Below, piece after piece: positions 7,880 through 16,847 of a stretch of 64,000 bases of DNA. A model generated the notes under the pieces. The model had not been told where the DNA came from and did no database searches. It saw only the letters and a program-made list of their open reading frames with translations. The stretch's first letter is position 1. The number at the start of each line of letters is the position of its first letter. A program made the translations under genes and the position numbers. Source of the DNA: Bradyrhizobium frederickii (GTDB lineage Bacteria > Pseudomonadota > Alphaproteobacteria > Rhizobiales > Xanthobacteraceae); contig NZ_SPQS01000002.1 of NCBI RefSeq assembly GCF_004570865.1, forward strand, positions 525,608 to 589,607, in the 5' to 3' direction.

Positions 7880-10468
7880 GTGCTGCAAAGCGTCGTCGTT
7901 GCCATCGTCAGGGCCTGCACCCGGTTTGCCTCCCTCGTCGTCGTTCTCGGGCTCCTGCTGTCGGTGGGCGCGGGCTATTACGCGTCCCGGCACTTCGCCA
8001 TCAACACCGACATCAATTCGCTGATTTCTCAAAATCTCGACTGGCGCAAGCGTGACCAGCAGTTCGACAAGGCGTTCGATCAGAATGAATTAATCCTGGC
8101 TGTGGTCGAAGCCCGAACGCCCGAGATGGCGAGCGCGGCGTCAGACGCGCTCTATGCCAGGCTGAAGGACGACAAGACCAACTTCCAGTCGATGCACCAG
8201 CTCGGCAGCGGCGAGTTCTTCGAGAAGAACGGCCTGTTGTTCCTGCCGACGGAAGAGGTCGGCAAGATCACCGGCGAGTTCGAATCCGCCGCGCCCCTGA
8301 TCGAGATCATGGCCGGCGATCCCTCGATCCGCGGCCTGACCGGCGCGCTGGAGACCGGACTTGCCGGCGTCAAGCGCGGCCAGGTCAAGCTCGACAACAC
8401 CGCGCGGCCCTTCAACCTGATCGCGCAGACGGTCGAGACCGTGCTCAACAAGGGCAATGCGAGCTTCTCCTGGCGCGAGCTCGTCAGCGACGAGCCGCTG
8501 AAGGATAGCGACAAGCGCGCCTTCATCGAGTTCAAGCCGGTCCTCGACTACAACGCATTGGAGCCCGGCAAGGATGCCACCGATGCGATCCGCAAGGCCG
8601 CTGCAGATCTGGATTTTCCGGCCAAATACCAGGCGCGGGTGCGGCTGACCGGCCCGGTCCCGATCGCCAATGAGGAATACGCCACCGTCCAGGAGGGCGC
8701 CGTCATCAACGGCGTCGGCACGGTTCTCGTCGTGCTGGTCATCCTCTGGCTCGCGTTGCATTCCTCGAAGATCATCTTCGCCGTGTTCGTCAATCTGTTC
8801 GTCGGCCTTGCGCTCACGACCGCCGCCGGCCTGATGATGGTCGGATCGTTCAATCTGCTGTCGATCGCGTTCGCGGTGCTGTTCGTCGGCCTCGGCGTCG
8901 ATTTCGGCATCCAGTACAGCGTCCGCTACCGCTCGGAGCGCTTCAAGCACAACGATCTTTCCGGCGCGCTGGTGCTGGCGGCCAAGCGCTCGGCAGTGCC
9001 GCTGTCGCTCGCGGCGATGGCGACCGCCGCCGGCTTCCTCTGCTTCATGCCGACCGACTACAAGGGCATCGCGGAGCTCGGCCAGATCGCCGGCGTCGGC
9101 ATGCTGGTGGCGTTCCTCTCCTCGATCACCGTTCTGCCGGCCATGCTGAAGCTGCTGAACCCGCCGGGCGAGAAGGAGCCGGTCGGCTACGCCTTCCTGG
9201 CGCCGCTCGACCACTTCCTGGAGAAGCACCGTGTGCTGATCGTCGGCGGCACGCTGCTGCTGGCGCTCGGCGGCCTGCCGCTGCTCTACTTCATGAAGTT
9301 CGACTTCAACCCGATGAACCTGCGCAATCCGAAGGCCGAATCGATTGCGACCTTCCTCGATCTGCGCAAGGACCCCAACACCGGCGCCAATGCCATCAAC
9401 GTGATGACGACGTCGGAGGAGCAGGCAAGGCAGGTCGAGGCGAAGCTGGAGAAGGTGCCCGAAGTGCTGCGGGTGATGTCGCTCGACAGTTTCGTGCCGC
9501 AGGACCAGCCGCCGAAGCTGAAGCTGCTCGCGCAGGGCGCCAAGGTGCTGAACCCCGCACTCAACCCCGATCAGATCGATGCGGCGCCGTCGGACCAGGA
9601 AAACGTCGAGGCGCTGAAATCCTCCGTCGATAATCTGCGCCGGACCGCGGGCGAGGCGAAAGGGCCGGGTGCGGTCGCCTCGCGCCGTCTGGCAGACGCG
9701 CTCGAAAAGCTCGCCAATGGAGACGAGGCCACGCGGAACAAGGCGCAGGACGTGTTCGTCACGCCGATGAAGGTCGTGTTCGACCAGCTCAGAAACGCGA
9801 TGCAGGCAGAGCCTGTCACCCTGAAATCACTGCCGCCCGACCTCGTCAGCGCCTGGAAGAGCAAGGACGGCATTATCCGCGTCGAGGCGCTGCCCAAGGG
9901 CGATCCGAACGACAACGACACGCTGCGCAAATTTGCGGCGGCGGTGCTCGTTGCCGAGCCGACCGCGATCGGCGGGCCGGTCTCGATCCTGAAATCCGGC
10001 GACACCGTGGTGCGGGCGTTCATCCACGCCGGCATCTATGCGCTGCTGGTGATCGGCCTCTTGCTGTGGATCACGCTGCGCCGCTTCGTCGACGTGCTGA
10101 TGACGCTGGTGCCGCTCCTGGTTGCGGGCGCGGTCACGCTCGAGATCTGCGTGTTGATCGGCCTGCCGCTCAACTTCGCCAACATCGTCGCGTTCCCACT
10201 GCTGCTCGGCGTCGGCGTCGCCTTCAAGATCTATTATGTCGTGGCCTGGCGCTCGGGCAGGACCAACCTGCTGCAGACCAGTCTGACCCGCGCGATCTTC
10301 TTCAGCGCGCTGACGACGGCGACCGCGTTCGGCAGCCTGTGGCTGTCGAGCCATCCCGGCACGTCCAGCATGGGCAAGCTGCTGGCCCTTTCGCTGGTGA
10401 CGACGCTCGCGGCGGTGCTGCTGTTCCAGCCGGCCCTAATGGGCAAACCCCGCAATCTCAGGGAGTAG
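7880..10468 (+). CDS. hpnN: Hopanoid transporter HpnN (RND/MMPL family)
   Basis: This 862-residue inner-membrane protein of the RND superfamily is needed for moving hopanoids to the outer membrane. The layout is an N-terminal membrane helix (about residues 10-30), a large periplasmic domain, a bundle of five helices (about 280-425, including the GLGVDFGIQYSVRYR segment), a second periplasmic domain, and a second bundle at about 715-860. The GTG start follows an AGAAAGAAAAG purine tract. The 3' end overlaps the convergent DUF2147 gene by 33 bp. Location inside the hopanoid locus distinguishes it from other MMPL transporters. Confidence 0.93.
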   Translation: MLQSVVVAIVRACTRFASLVVVLGLLLSVGAGYYASRHFAINTDINSLISQNLDWRKRDQQFDKAFDQNELILAVVEARTPEMASAASDALYARLKDDKTNFQSMHQLGSGEFFEKNGLLFLPTEEVGKITGEFESAAPLIEIMAGDPSIRGLTGALETGLAGVKRGQVKLDNTARPFNLIAQTVETVLNKGNASFSWRELVSDEPLKDSDKRAFIEFKPVLDYNALEPGKDATDAIRKAAADLDFPAKYQARVRLTGPVPIANEEYATVQEGAVINGVGTVLVVLVILWLALHSSKIIFAVFVNLFVGLALTTAAGLMMVGSFNLLSIAFAVLFVGLGVDFGIQYSVRYRSERFKHNDLSGALVLAAKRSAVPLSLAAMATAAGFLCFMPTDYKGIAELGQIAGVGMLVAFLSSITVLPAMLKLLNPPGEKEPVGYAFLAPLDHFLEKHRVLIVGGTLLLALGGLPLLYFMKFDFNPMNLRNPKAESIATFLDLRKDPNTGANAINVMTTSEEQARQVEAKLEKVPEVLRVMSLDSFVPQDQPPKLKLLAQGAKVLNPALNPDQIDAAPSDQENVEALKSSVDNLRRTAGEAKGPGAVASRRLADALEKLANGDEATRNKAQDVFVTPMKVVFDQLRNAMQAEPVTLKSLPPDLVSAWKSKDGIIRVEALPKGDPNDNDTLRKFAAAVLVAEPTAIGGPVSILKSGDTVVRAFIHAGIYALLVIGLLLWITLRRFVDVLMTLVPLLVAGAVTLEICVLIGLPLNFANIVAFPLLLGVGVAFKIYYVVAWRSGRTNLLQTSLTRAIFFSALTTATAFGSLWLSSHPGTSSMGKLLALSLVTTLAAVLLFQPALMGKPRNLRE

Positions 10469-11071
10469 GCAGATGTCGCCGACCGGATCGGTGGCGCTCT
10501 TCTGACCGGGTTTGGCTGCGCCGGCGGCCTTCGGGGCTGCGGGCGCAGGCGCTGGCGCTGCGGCCGTCGTCGTAGCTGCGGCTTTCGGCGCCGCGCCGGT
10601 GGGCTGCTTTGGCGCGCCTTTGGCCATGGCATTGGCGGTGCTCAAGGGGATCGGCGGGCCAACCCGAGTCCAGGTCTCGCCGCCGCAGAGGAAGCCCATC
10701 ACGCAGCCCTTGATTTCGAGCTGGTCGGGACCGCTCGGCGTGATGGTCGCGCTATAGGTCTGGCCGTCCTGGGCGTTGTAGACCTGTCCCTCCCACTGAT
10801 CGGCGCCTGGCTTCTTCTTCATGTCGATCAGCGTCACCATGCCCAGCGTCGGCCTGTTCTTTTTCGAGACATCCGGATTGTTCTCGTCGCGCCCGCCGGG
10901 CTGCTTTTCCCAGGAGACTGCGCCCCACATGCTGCCATTGCATTGGGCGACGCGGATGTTGGCGACGCCGTCGGCAACCCGCCAATCGCCGGTGGGGTCG
11001 GCGGCGAGCGCCGGGGTCAGGCAGGTGTAACCGCCAGCCAGTATTAGTCCGGTGTAAAGGGCTAAACGCAT
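10436..11071 (-). CDS. Secreted DUF2147 family protein
   Basis: The 211-residue product starts with MRLALYTGLILAGGYTCLTPALAADPTG, a clear Sec signal peptide. The mature domain (about residues 24-135: GDWRVADGVANIRVAQC, GRDENNPDVSKKNRPTLG, CVMGFLCGGETW) is the DUF2147 beta-sandwich-like domain, whose function is unknown. The C-terminal third is Ala/Pro-rich low complexity and reads through the end of hpnN on the other strand. Start 11071 was preferred over 11095 because the signal peptide begins there. It is divergent from hpnO. A role in hopanoid export or envelope work is only suggested by location. Confidence 0.85.
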   Translation of the reverse strand: MRLALYTGLILAGGYTCLTPALAADPTGDWRVADGVANIRVAQCNGSMWGAVSWEKQPGGRDENNPDVSKKNRPTLGMVTLIDMKKKPGADQWEGQVYNAQDGQTYSATITPSGPDQLEIKGCVMGFLCGGETWTRVGPPIPLSTANAMAKGAPKQPTGAAPKAAATTTAAAPAPAPAAPKAAGAAKPGQKSATDPVGDICLLPEIAGFAH

Positions 11072-11212
11072 GATAGTTCCTCGGCAGTGCAACATGGTCT
11101 AAAGCTGTGCTTGCGAAGATGGTCCGAAAAAGGGCAAAAGGCCGCACAGACCGTTTTGAGTAACGGTCCCTTTTCAGTTGACGAGACGACCCTCAACCGA
11201 AGTATGTAACGG

Positions 11213-12604
11213 ATGCACAGCCCAAATCCAGACATGTCTCAGCTATTCGCGGACCGTCAGGCCCAGCGCAGCACCCTGCATAATCGGTATCTGAACGAGC
11301 AGTTCGTTCGGGTCCTCAAGACCATCGGCTACGATGTCGGCTTCCAGAAAGGGCAGGGCCAATATCTCTACGATCGCGACGGCGCCCGCTATCTCGACCT
11401 GCTGTCCGGCTTTGGCGTGTTTGCGATCGGGCGCAATCATCCGGTCATGCGCGAGGCGCTCAAGAGCGTGCTCGATGCCGACCTGCCCAACCTCGTCCAG
11501 TTCGACGTCTCGACGCTCGCCGGCGTGCTCGCCGAGCGGCTGCTGAAATACGTCCCCTATCTCGACAAGGCGTTCTTCGCCAATTCCGGCGCCGAATGCG
11601 TCGAAGCCGCGATCAAATTCGCGCGTGGCGCGACGGGGCGTCCCGGCATCGTCTATTGCGCCCATGGCTATCACGGTCTGACCTATGGCGCGCTGTCGCT
11701 CACCGGCGATTCGAATTTCCGCAACGGTTTCGAACCGCTGCTGCCCGGTTGCACCCCGATCCCGTTCAACGACCTGGCGGCGCTCGAAAAGGCGCTGGCC
11801 TCGCGCGAGGTCGCGGCCTTCGTCGTCGAGCCGATCCAGGGCAAGGGCGTCAACATGCCCACCGACGAGTTCCTGCCCGGCGCGGCCGCGCTCTGCAAGA
11901 AATACGGCACGCTGTTCGTCGCCGACGAGATCCAGACCGGCATGGGCCGCACCGGCCGCTTCCTCGCGGTCGAGCACTGGAACGTCGAGCCCGACATGGT
12001 GCTGCTGTCGAAGTCGTTGTCGGGCGGCCACGTGCCGGTCGGCGCGGTGCTGACGCGCAAGGCCATCTTCGACAAGATCTTCAACCAGATGGACCGTGCG
12101 GTGGTGCACGGCTCCACCTTCTCCAAGAACGACCTCGCGATGGCCGCCGGCATCGCCACGCTCGATGTCATGGAATCCGAGAAGCTGATCGAGTCCGCCG
12201 CCAAGCGCGGCGCCGAGCTGCGCCTCGCGCTGACCCGCATGGTGCCCGGCTACGAGCTGATGAAGGAAGTCCGCGGCAAGGGCCTGATGATCGGCGTCGA
12301 GTTCGGCCCGCCGAAATCGCTGCGCCTGCGCGCCTCCTGGAACGTGCTGGAGACCGCCAACAAGGGCCTGTTCTGCCAGCTCATCACCGTGCCGCTGTTC
12401 AAGGATCACAAGATCCTCACGCAAGTCGCCGGCCATGGCAGCCACACCATCAAGCTGCTGCCGCCGCTCACCATCACCGAGGAAGACTGCACCTGGATCG
12501 AAAAGGCGTTCGACGACGTCATCGCCGGCAGCCACAAGGTTCCCGGCGCGATCTGGTCGCTCGGCAAGACGCTGGTGGACAACGCGGTGCGAAGGTCGGC
12601 CTGA
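11213..12604 (+). CDS. hpnO: Hopanoid aminotransferase HpnO
   Basis: The product is a 463-residue class III PLP aminotransferase (ornithine aminotransferase-like). HpnO makes 35-aminobacteriohopanetriol from the side-chain aldehyde. PLP-site features are visible: FVADEIQTGMGRTG with the cofactor Asp, LLSKSLSGGHVPVGAV with the Schiff-base Lys, and HGSTFSKNDLAMAAG. The N-terminal LFADRQAQRSTLHNRYLNEQFVRVLKTIGYDVGF resembles the HpnO subgroup, and the hopanoid neighbours support it over a generic aminotransferase. No gene for 2-methylation (hpnP) is in the window. Confidence 0.9.
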   Translation: MHSPNPDMSQLFADRQAQRSTLHNRYLNEQFVRVLKTIGYDVGFQKGQGQYLYDRDGARYLDLLSGFGVFAIGRNHPVMREALKSVLDADLPNLVQFDVSTLAGVLAERLLKYVPYLDKAFFANSGAECVEAAIKFARGATGRPGIVYCAHGYHGLTYGALSLTGDSNFRNGFEPLLPGCTPIPFNDLAALEKALASREVAAFVVEPIQGKGVNMPTDEFLPGAAALCKKYGTLFVADEIQTGMGRTGRFLAVEHWNVEPDMVLLSKSLSGGHVPVGAVLTRKAIFDKIFNQMDRAVVHGSTFSKNDLAMAAGIATLDVMESEKLIESAAKRGAELRLALTRMVPGYELMKEVRGKGLMIGVEFGPPKSLRLRASWNVLETANKGLFCQLITVPLFKDHKILTQVAGHGSHTIKLLPPLTITEEDCTWIEKAFDDVIAGSHKVPGAIWSLGKTLVDNAVRRSA

Positions 12605-12716
12605 GGCGGTCTAGCACGGAGCTGCGGGATCCAACCGGCCGCACGGCACGCGGTGAGATGGGCCCCGGCTCAGCAGCGCATCACTTGCGTGCTGCGCGGC
12701 GTCCGGGGCACGAGAC
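12605..12716. repeat. Dispersed palindromic repeat between convergent genes
   Basis: The stretch 12655-12716 contains CCCCGGCTCAGCAGCGCA and GCGGCGTCCGGGGCACGAG, a short copy of the family seen at 5040-5215. It fills the gap between hpnO and the convergent hydrolase, where such elements often act as transcription end structures. Confidence 0.55.
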
Positions 12717-13598
12717 CTATTTCGTGAACTCCCGCACGGCTGCGACCACGGCCGCCGGCACTTCCTGAGCCACGCAATGTCCGGCTTCCTCGAAGACCTG
12801 CGTGCTGGCCCGCGGAATCAGCGACACGGCGCGTCGCGCCATCTCCCAATAGATCGGCCCTGATTTCCCGGAGGTCGTCACGCGCACCGGGCAGTCGATC
12901 TCGGCGAGCGAGGCAAACGGATTGCCGCGGGCGTCGCCAGCGTACACCTGCTCCATCACCTCGTAGATCGGATGCAGGATTGCGGACTCGATCTCGGGTG
13001 TGCAGCAGAGTCGGACGCGGTCATCGTCGAGCGGCACGAAGCCGTGGCGCACATAGGCGCGAAGCGAAGTCTCGGTCCAATCCGCAAACGCAGGCGCTGT
13101 GCGGTAGCGCTCGAAGACGGCGTCGGCGCTGTCGAACTCGGCGCGTCGGCGCAGCGTGCCTTGGACGCGGGCGACGGATTCGTCGCTCAATCCGCCGGAG
13201 CGCGTCCTGCGCGGATCCATCACCGTTGGCTCCATCACGAACAGGTGCGTGAAGTGGCCGGGCAAGAGCTTCGCCGCGAGCAGGAGATCGGTCGCGCCCG
13301 CGCTATGGCCGATGCCGTAGACGTTGCGCAGCTCGAGTGCATCCATCACCCGTCGGACGTCATCGGCAAAATCCAGGAAATGATAGGCACCGGGCTTGTG
13401 GCTGGCGCCATGGCCGCGGCGGTCCAGCGCGTAGACGGTGCAGGTCGATGCAAGCTCGCACGCGACCTCGTCCCAGACGGCGGCGACGAAGCCGGTGCCG
13501 TGCACGAGCAGGGCGGGTGGCTTGCCGCGCTCCCCCCATTGCAAGATGGCGATCTCTGCACCGGCCGGGCCGATTGAAAAACGCTGCGGGCTGGTCAT
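12717..13598 (-). CDS. Alpha/beta hydrolase
   Basis: This 293-residue alpha/beta-hydrolase-fold protein has an oxyanion-region HGTGFVAAVWDEV, a DRRGHGAS segment, the nucleophile elbow GHSAGATD (Ser in GxSxG) and a C-terminal catalytic His in EEAGHCVAQE. The substrate is unknown; the family includes esterases, epoxide hydrolases and dehalogenases. It lies 12 bp downstream of the GMC oxidoreductase on the same strand, so the two probably share a transcript and could act on the same alcohol or ester compound. Confidence 0.85.
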   Translation of the reverse strand: MTSPQRFSIGPAGAEIAILQWGERGKPPALLVHGTGFVAAVWDEVACELASTCTVYALDRRGHGASHKPGAYHFLDFADDVRRVMDALELRNVYGIGHSAGATDLLLAAKLLPGHFTHLFVMEPTVMDPRRTRSGGLSDESVARVQGTLRRRAEFDSADAVFERYRTAPAFADWTETSLRAYVRHGFVPLDDDRVRLCCTPEIESAILHPIYEVMEQVYAGDARGNPFASLAEIDCPVRVTTSGKSGPIYWEMARRAVSLIPRASTQVFEEAGHCVAQEVPAAVVAAVREFTK

Positions 13599-13610
13599 GA
13601 TGGCGGGACG

Positions 13611-15230
13611 CTACTTCGCATCCTCCAAAATCATCGCAGAGCCCTTTTCGGCGATCATCGCGGTCGGCGTGTTGGTGTTGCCGGACGTGATCGTCGGCAT
13701 GATCGAGGCATCGACAATGCGCAGGCCTTCGAGCCCGTAGAATCGCAGGCGCTCGTCGACGACCGACATGGGATCGCTCACCGCGCCCATCTTCGCCGTG
13801 CCGACGGGATGGAAGATGGTGGTGCCGATATCGCCGGCGGCTTTTGCCAGCGCGGCGTCGTCGTCGCCGACGGTGGGACCGGGCAGATATTCGCTTGGGC
13901 GATATTTGGCGAGCGCTTTCTGCTGCATCAGGCGGCGCGTGGTGCGGATGGCATCGGCGGCGACCTGGCGGTCGTCGTCGGTCGACAGATAATTCGGCGC
14001 GATGATCGGCTTCTCGTCCGGGCTCGCCGAGCGCAGCCGCACGATGCCGCGTGAGGTCGGCTGCAGATTGCAGGCGCTCACGGTGATGGCGGGGAAACGG
14101 TGCAGGGGATCGCCGAACTTGTCGAGCGACAGCGGCTGCACGTGGAACTGGATGTTGGCGCGGGCGCGCGTCGCATCGGAGCGGGTGAAGATACCGAGCT
14201 GCGAGGGCGCCATCGTCAGGGGACCGCGGCGGCGGAAGGCGTAGTCGAGGCCCATCAGCCCGCGTCGGAACAGATTGTAATAGGTCTCGTTCAGGGTGCG
14301 CACGCCCTCGACCTTGTAGATCGCACGCTGCTGCAGATGGTCCTGCAGGTTGCGCCCCACGCCGGGCCTGTCCATGACGATGTCGATGCCGAGCGGCGAC
14401 AGCCAGTCGGCGGGCCCGATGCCGGAGCGATGCAGCACCTGCACCGAGCCGATCGAGCCGGCCGAGAGGATCACCTCGCGTTTCGCGCGCGCCTCGATCA
14501 TCTCGCCGTTCTGGATGAAGCGTACGCCGACGGCGTGGCCCTGCTCGATGATCAGGCGGTCGACCAGCACGTGCTTCTCGAGCCGCAGGTTCGCCCGGCT
14601 CAAGGCCGGCTTGAGGAAGCCGCGTGCCGAGGACCAGCGCCGGCCGCGCTTCTGGTTGACGTGGAAATAGCTGGTGCCTTCGTTGTCGCCGGTGTTGAAA
14701 TCCGGGATGCGCTTGATGCCCATTTCCTCGGCGGCATCGCCGACGGCATCGAGAATGTCCCATGACAGCCGCGGCGCTTCGATGCGCCATCCGCCGCCGG
14801 CGCCGTGATGCTCGCTCGCGCCGAGGAAATGGTCCTCGAGCTTCCTGAACAGCGGCAGCACGTCGTCGTAGCCCCAGCCGGTCATGCCGAGCTGGCGCCA
14901 GTGATCGTAATCGGCAGCCTGTCCGCGCATCGAGATCATGGCGTTGATCGCCGAGCAGCCGCCGATCACCTTGCCGCGGGGATAGGCGAGCGAACGCCCG
15001 TTCAGCCCCGGCTCGGCCTCGGTCTTGAACATCCAGTCCGAGCGCGGATTGCCAATCGCGAAGAGATAGCCGACCGGGATATGGAACCAGATCCAGTTGT
15101 CGTCGCCGCCGGCTTCGAGGATGAGCACGCGGTTCTTGGGCTCGGCCGAGAGCCGGTTGGCGACGATGCAGCCGGCCGTGCCGGCCCCGACGACAATGTA
15201 GTCGAACTCACCTTCGAGCCGCCTTGGCAT
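13611..15230 (-). CDS. GMC family oxidoreductase (choline dehydrogenase-like)
   Basis: This 539-residue FAD-dependent alcohol dehydrogenase of the glucose-methanol-choline family has an N-terminal ADP-binding motif DYIVVGAGTAGCIVANRLS, the GMC signature RGKVIGGCSAINAM, a SAGSIGSVQVLHRSGIGP signature 2, and the C-terminal HPVGTAKMG with the catalytic His, followed by a TNTPTAMIAEKG end. The start at 15230 follows a GGAAG site; an upstream in-frame extension reads into a palindromic repeat and was rejected. The natural substrate is not indicated. The amidohydrolase at 15453 is transcribed divergently. Confidence 0.9.
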   Translation of the reverse strand: MPRRLEGEFDYIVVGAGTAGCIVANRLSAEPKNRVLILEAGGDDNWIWFHIPVGYLFAIGNPRSDWMFKTEAEPGLNGRSLAYPRGKVIGGCSAINAMISMRGQAADYDHWRQLGMTGWGYDDVLPLFRKLEDHFLGASEHHGAGGGWRIEAPRLSWDILDAVGDAAEEMGIKRIPDFNTGDNEGTSYFHVNQKRGRRWSSARGFLKPALSRANLRLEKHVLVDRLIIEQGHAVGVRFIQNGEMIEARAKREVILSAGSIGSVQVLHRSGIGPADWLSPLGIDIVMDRPGVGRNLQDHLQQRAIYKVEGVRTLNETYYNLFRRGLMGLDYAFRRRGPLTMAPSQLGIFTRSDATRARANIQFHVQPLSLDKFGDPLHRFPAITVSACNLQPTSRGIVRLRSASPDEKPIIAPNYLSTDDDRQVAADAIRTTRRLMQQKALAKYRPSEYLPGPTVGDDDAALAKAAGDIGTTIFHPVGTAKMGAVSDPMSVVDERLRFYGLEGLRIVDASIMPTITSGNTNTPTAMIAEKGSAMILEDAK

Positions 15231-15237
15231 TCTGCTT

Positions 15238-15362
15238 CCACCCGGACAGGCGTCACGCCCGGGCTGGTCCCGGACATCCACGCGCTTTCCGTTCTAATAG
15301 TCAGAGGTGGACGGCCAAGACAAGTTGGAGACGAGCCGGCCGCAAGCCCGGCCATGACGACA
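15238..15362. repeat. Dispersed repeat (CCCGGGC..GTCCCGG family) in divergent gap
   Basis: Inverted arms CGTCACGCCCGGGCTGGTCCCGG on the left and AAGCCCGGCCATGACGAC on the right enclose a variable centre. A second copy lies at 16697-16788. It sits between two divergent genes, so promoters must be placed around it. Confidence 0.6.
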
Positions 15363-15452
15363 GGACAGGGCTACCCTCGATCTGCGGAAGTTAGCTGGAC
15401 TGATGCTTGCATGGTAGACAGTGCCATAGTTTCAACAAAGCTTGAGACCTCC

Positions 15453-16625
15453 ATGCCCATCGTGAACCGCGTCGCCGACCTTCAATCCGATATTCAGGCT
15501 TGGCGCCGGGACATCCACCAGCATCCCGAGCTGCTGTACGACGTCCACCGCACCGCAGCATTCGTGGCGGACCGGCTGCGCGAGTTCGGCTGCGATGAGG
15601 TCGTGACCGGCCTCGGCCAGACCGGCGTGGTCGGCGTGATCAAGGGCAGCAAGCCGGCCGGCGAGGGACTCAAGGTGATCGGCATGCGCGCCGACATGGA
15701 CGCGCTGCCGGTCGAGGAGCAGACCAATCTGCCTTACGCCTCCAAGATCCCGGGCAAGATGCACGCCTGCGGCCATGACGGTCACACCGCGATGCTGCTC
15801 GGGGCCGCCCGCTACCTCGCCGAGACCCGCAACTTCGCCGGCGATGCCGTGGTGATCTTCCAGCCGGCCGAAGAGGGCGGCGCCGGCGGCGCGGCCATGG
15901 TCAAGGACGGCCTGATGGAGCGCTTCGGCATCGAGCAGGTCTACGGCATGCACAACGGCCCGGGCATCCCGGTCGGCTCGTTCGCGATCCGGCCTGGTCC
16001 GATCATGGCGGCGACCGACGAGGTCGACATCATGATCGAGGGCCTCGGCGGCCACGCCGCGCGGCCGCACAAATGCATCGATTCCGTGCTGGTTGGCGCG
16101 CAGGTGATCACCGCCCTGCAATCGATCGTCGCGCGCAGCGTCGATCCCCTGGAATCGGCCGTGATCTCGATCTGCGAATTCCACGCCGGCAACGCCCGCA
16201 ACGTCATTCCGCAGACCGCGATTCTGCGGGGCACCATCCGCACGCTCTCGCCCGAGGTGCGCAAGCTGGTCGAAAAGCGCGTGCACGAGGTGGTGGCGGG
16301 CGTCGCCCAGATCACCGGCGCCAAGATCGACCTGCATTACAAACGCAACTATCCCGTCGTGAACAACCACGCCGCCGAGACCGAGGTGGCGCGCCGCATC
16401 GCCAAGCAGGTCGCGGGCGAAGCCAATGTGCACGAGATGCCGCCGCTGATGGGCGGCGAGGATTTCGCCTACATGCTGGAAGCGCGGCCCGGCGCCTTCA
16501 TCTTCTGCGGCAACGGCGACAGTGCCGGCCTGCATCACCCCGCCTACAATTTCAACGACGAGGCGATCGTCTACGGCACGTCCTACTGGGTGAAGCTGGT
16601 CGAGGAACAGCTGGCGGCGTCGTAA
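15453..16625 (+). CDS. M20 family amidohydrolase (hippurate hydrolase-like)
   Basis: This 390-residue metallopeptidase-fold amidohydrolase (M20D, IAA-amino acid hydrolase/hippuricase type) removes acyl groups from N-acyl amino acids. Metal and catalytic features seen are RRDIHQHPELLYDVHRTA, RADMDALPVEEQT, HACGHDGHTAMLLGAARYLAE, FQPAEEGGAGGAAMVKDGL and the late GGEDFAYMLEARPGAFIFCGNG. The ATG at 15453 (MPIVNRVADLQSDIQAWRRDIH) fits family starts. A longer open frame reaches upstream through a repeat and is not coding. Cytoplasmic; the exact substrate is unknown. Confidence 0.92.
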   Translation: MPIVNRVADLQSDIQAWRRDIHQHPELLYDVHRTAAFVADRLREFGCDEVVTGLGQTGVVGVIKGSKPAGEGLKVIGMRADMDALPVEEQTNLPYASKIPGKMHACGHDGHTAMLLGAARYLAETRNFAGDAVVIFQPAEEGGAGGAAMVKDGLMERFGIEQVYGMHNGPGIPVGSFAIRPGPIMAATDEVDIMIEGLGGHAARPHKCIDSVLVGAQVITALQSIVARSVDPLESAVISICEFHAGNARNVIPQTAILRGTIRTLSPEVRKLVEKRVHEVVAGVAQITGAKIDLHYKRNYPVVNNHAAETEVARRIAKQVAGEANVHEMPPLMGGEDFAYMLEARPGAFIFCGNGDSAGLHHPAYNFNDEAIVYGTSYWVKLVEEQLAAS

Positions 16626-16639
16626 GGCTTTTTCTTACC

Positions 16640-16845
16640 TCGCCCCGCTTGCGGCAGGGCAATCCCGTATGAGGGTTGGCACCGACAGCAACCACAGCGT
16701 CATGGCCGGGTCTGTCCCGGCCATCCACGCCTTTCCACGCAGCACTGAGAACGTGGATGCCCGGGACAAGCCCGGGCATGACGACGTCTGCCGAAGGTTC
16801 AAAAGCAATTGCCCTCTCCCCGTAAGAACGGGGCGAGGGAGAAGT
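16640..16845. repeat. Two adjoining dispersed repeats
   Basis: The 16697-16788 segment (CGTCATGGCCGGG...CCCGGGCATGACGACG) matches the family at 15238-15362. It is flanked by pieces of the CCCTCTCCCCG/CGGGGCGAGGG family at 16640-16670 and 16810-16842. The last hairpin may end transcription of both the convergent amidohydrolase and the phosphate transporter genes. Confidence 0.6.
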
Positions 16846-16847
16846 CT

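Noticed and set aside
1..12604. 2-methylhopanoid synthesis gene hpnP or glycosyl-branch genes (hpnI/J/K)
   Set aside because: No radical-SAM protein of the HpnP or HpnJ type apart from HpnH was found in the window. Their absence here says nothing about the rest of the genome.
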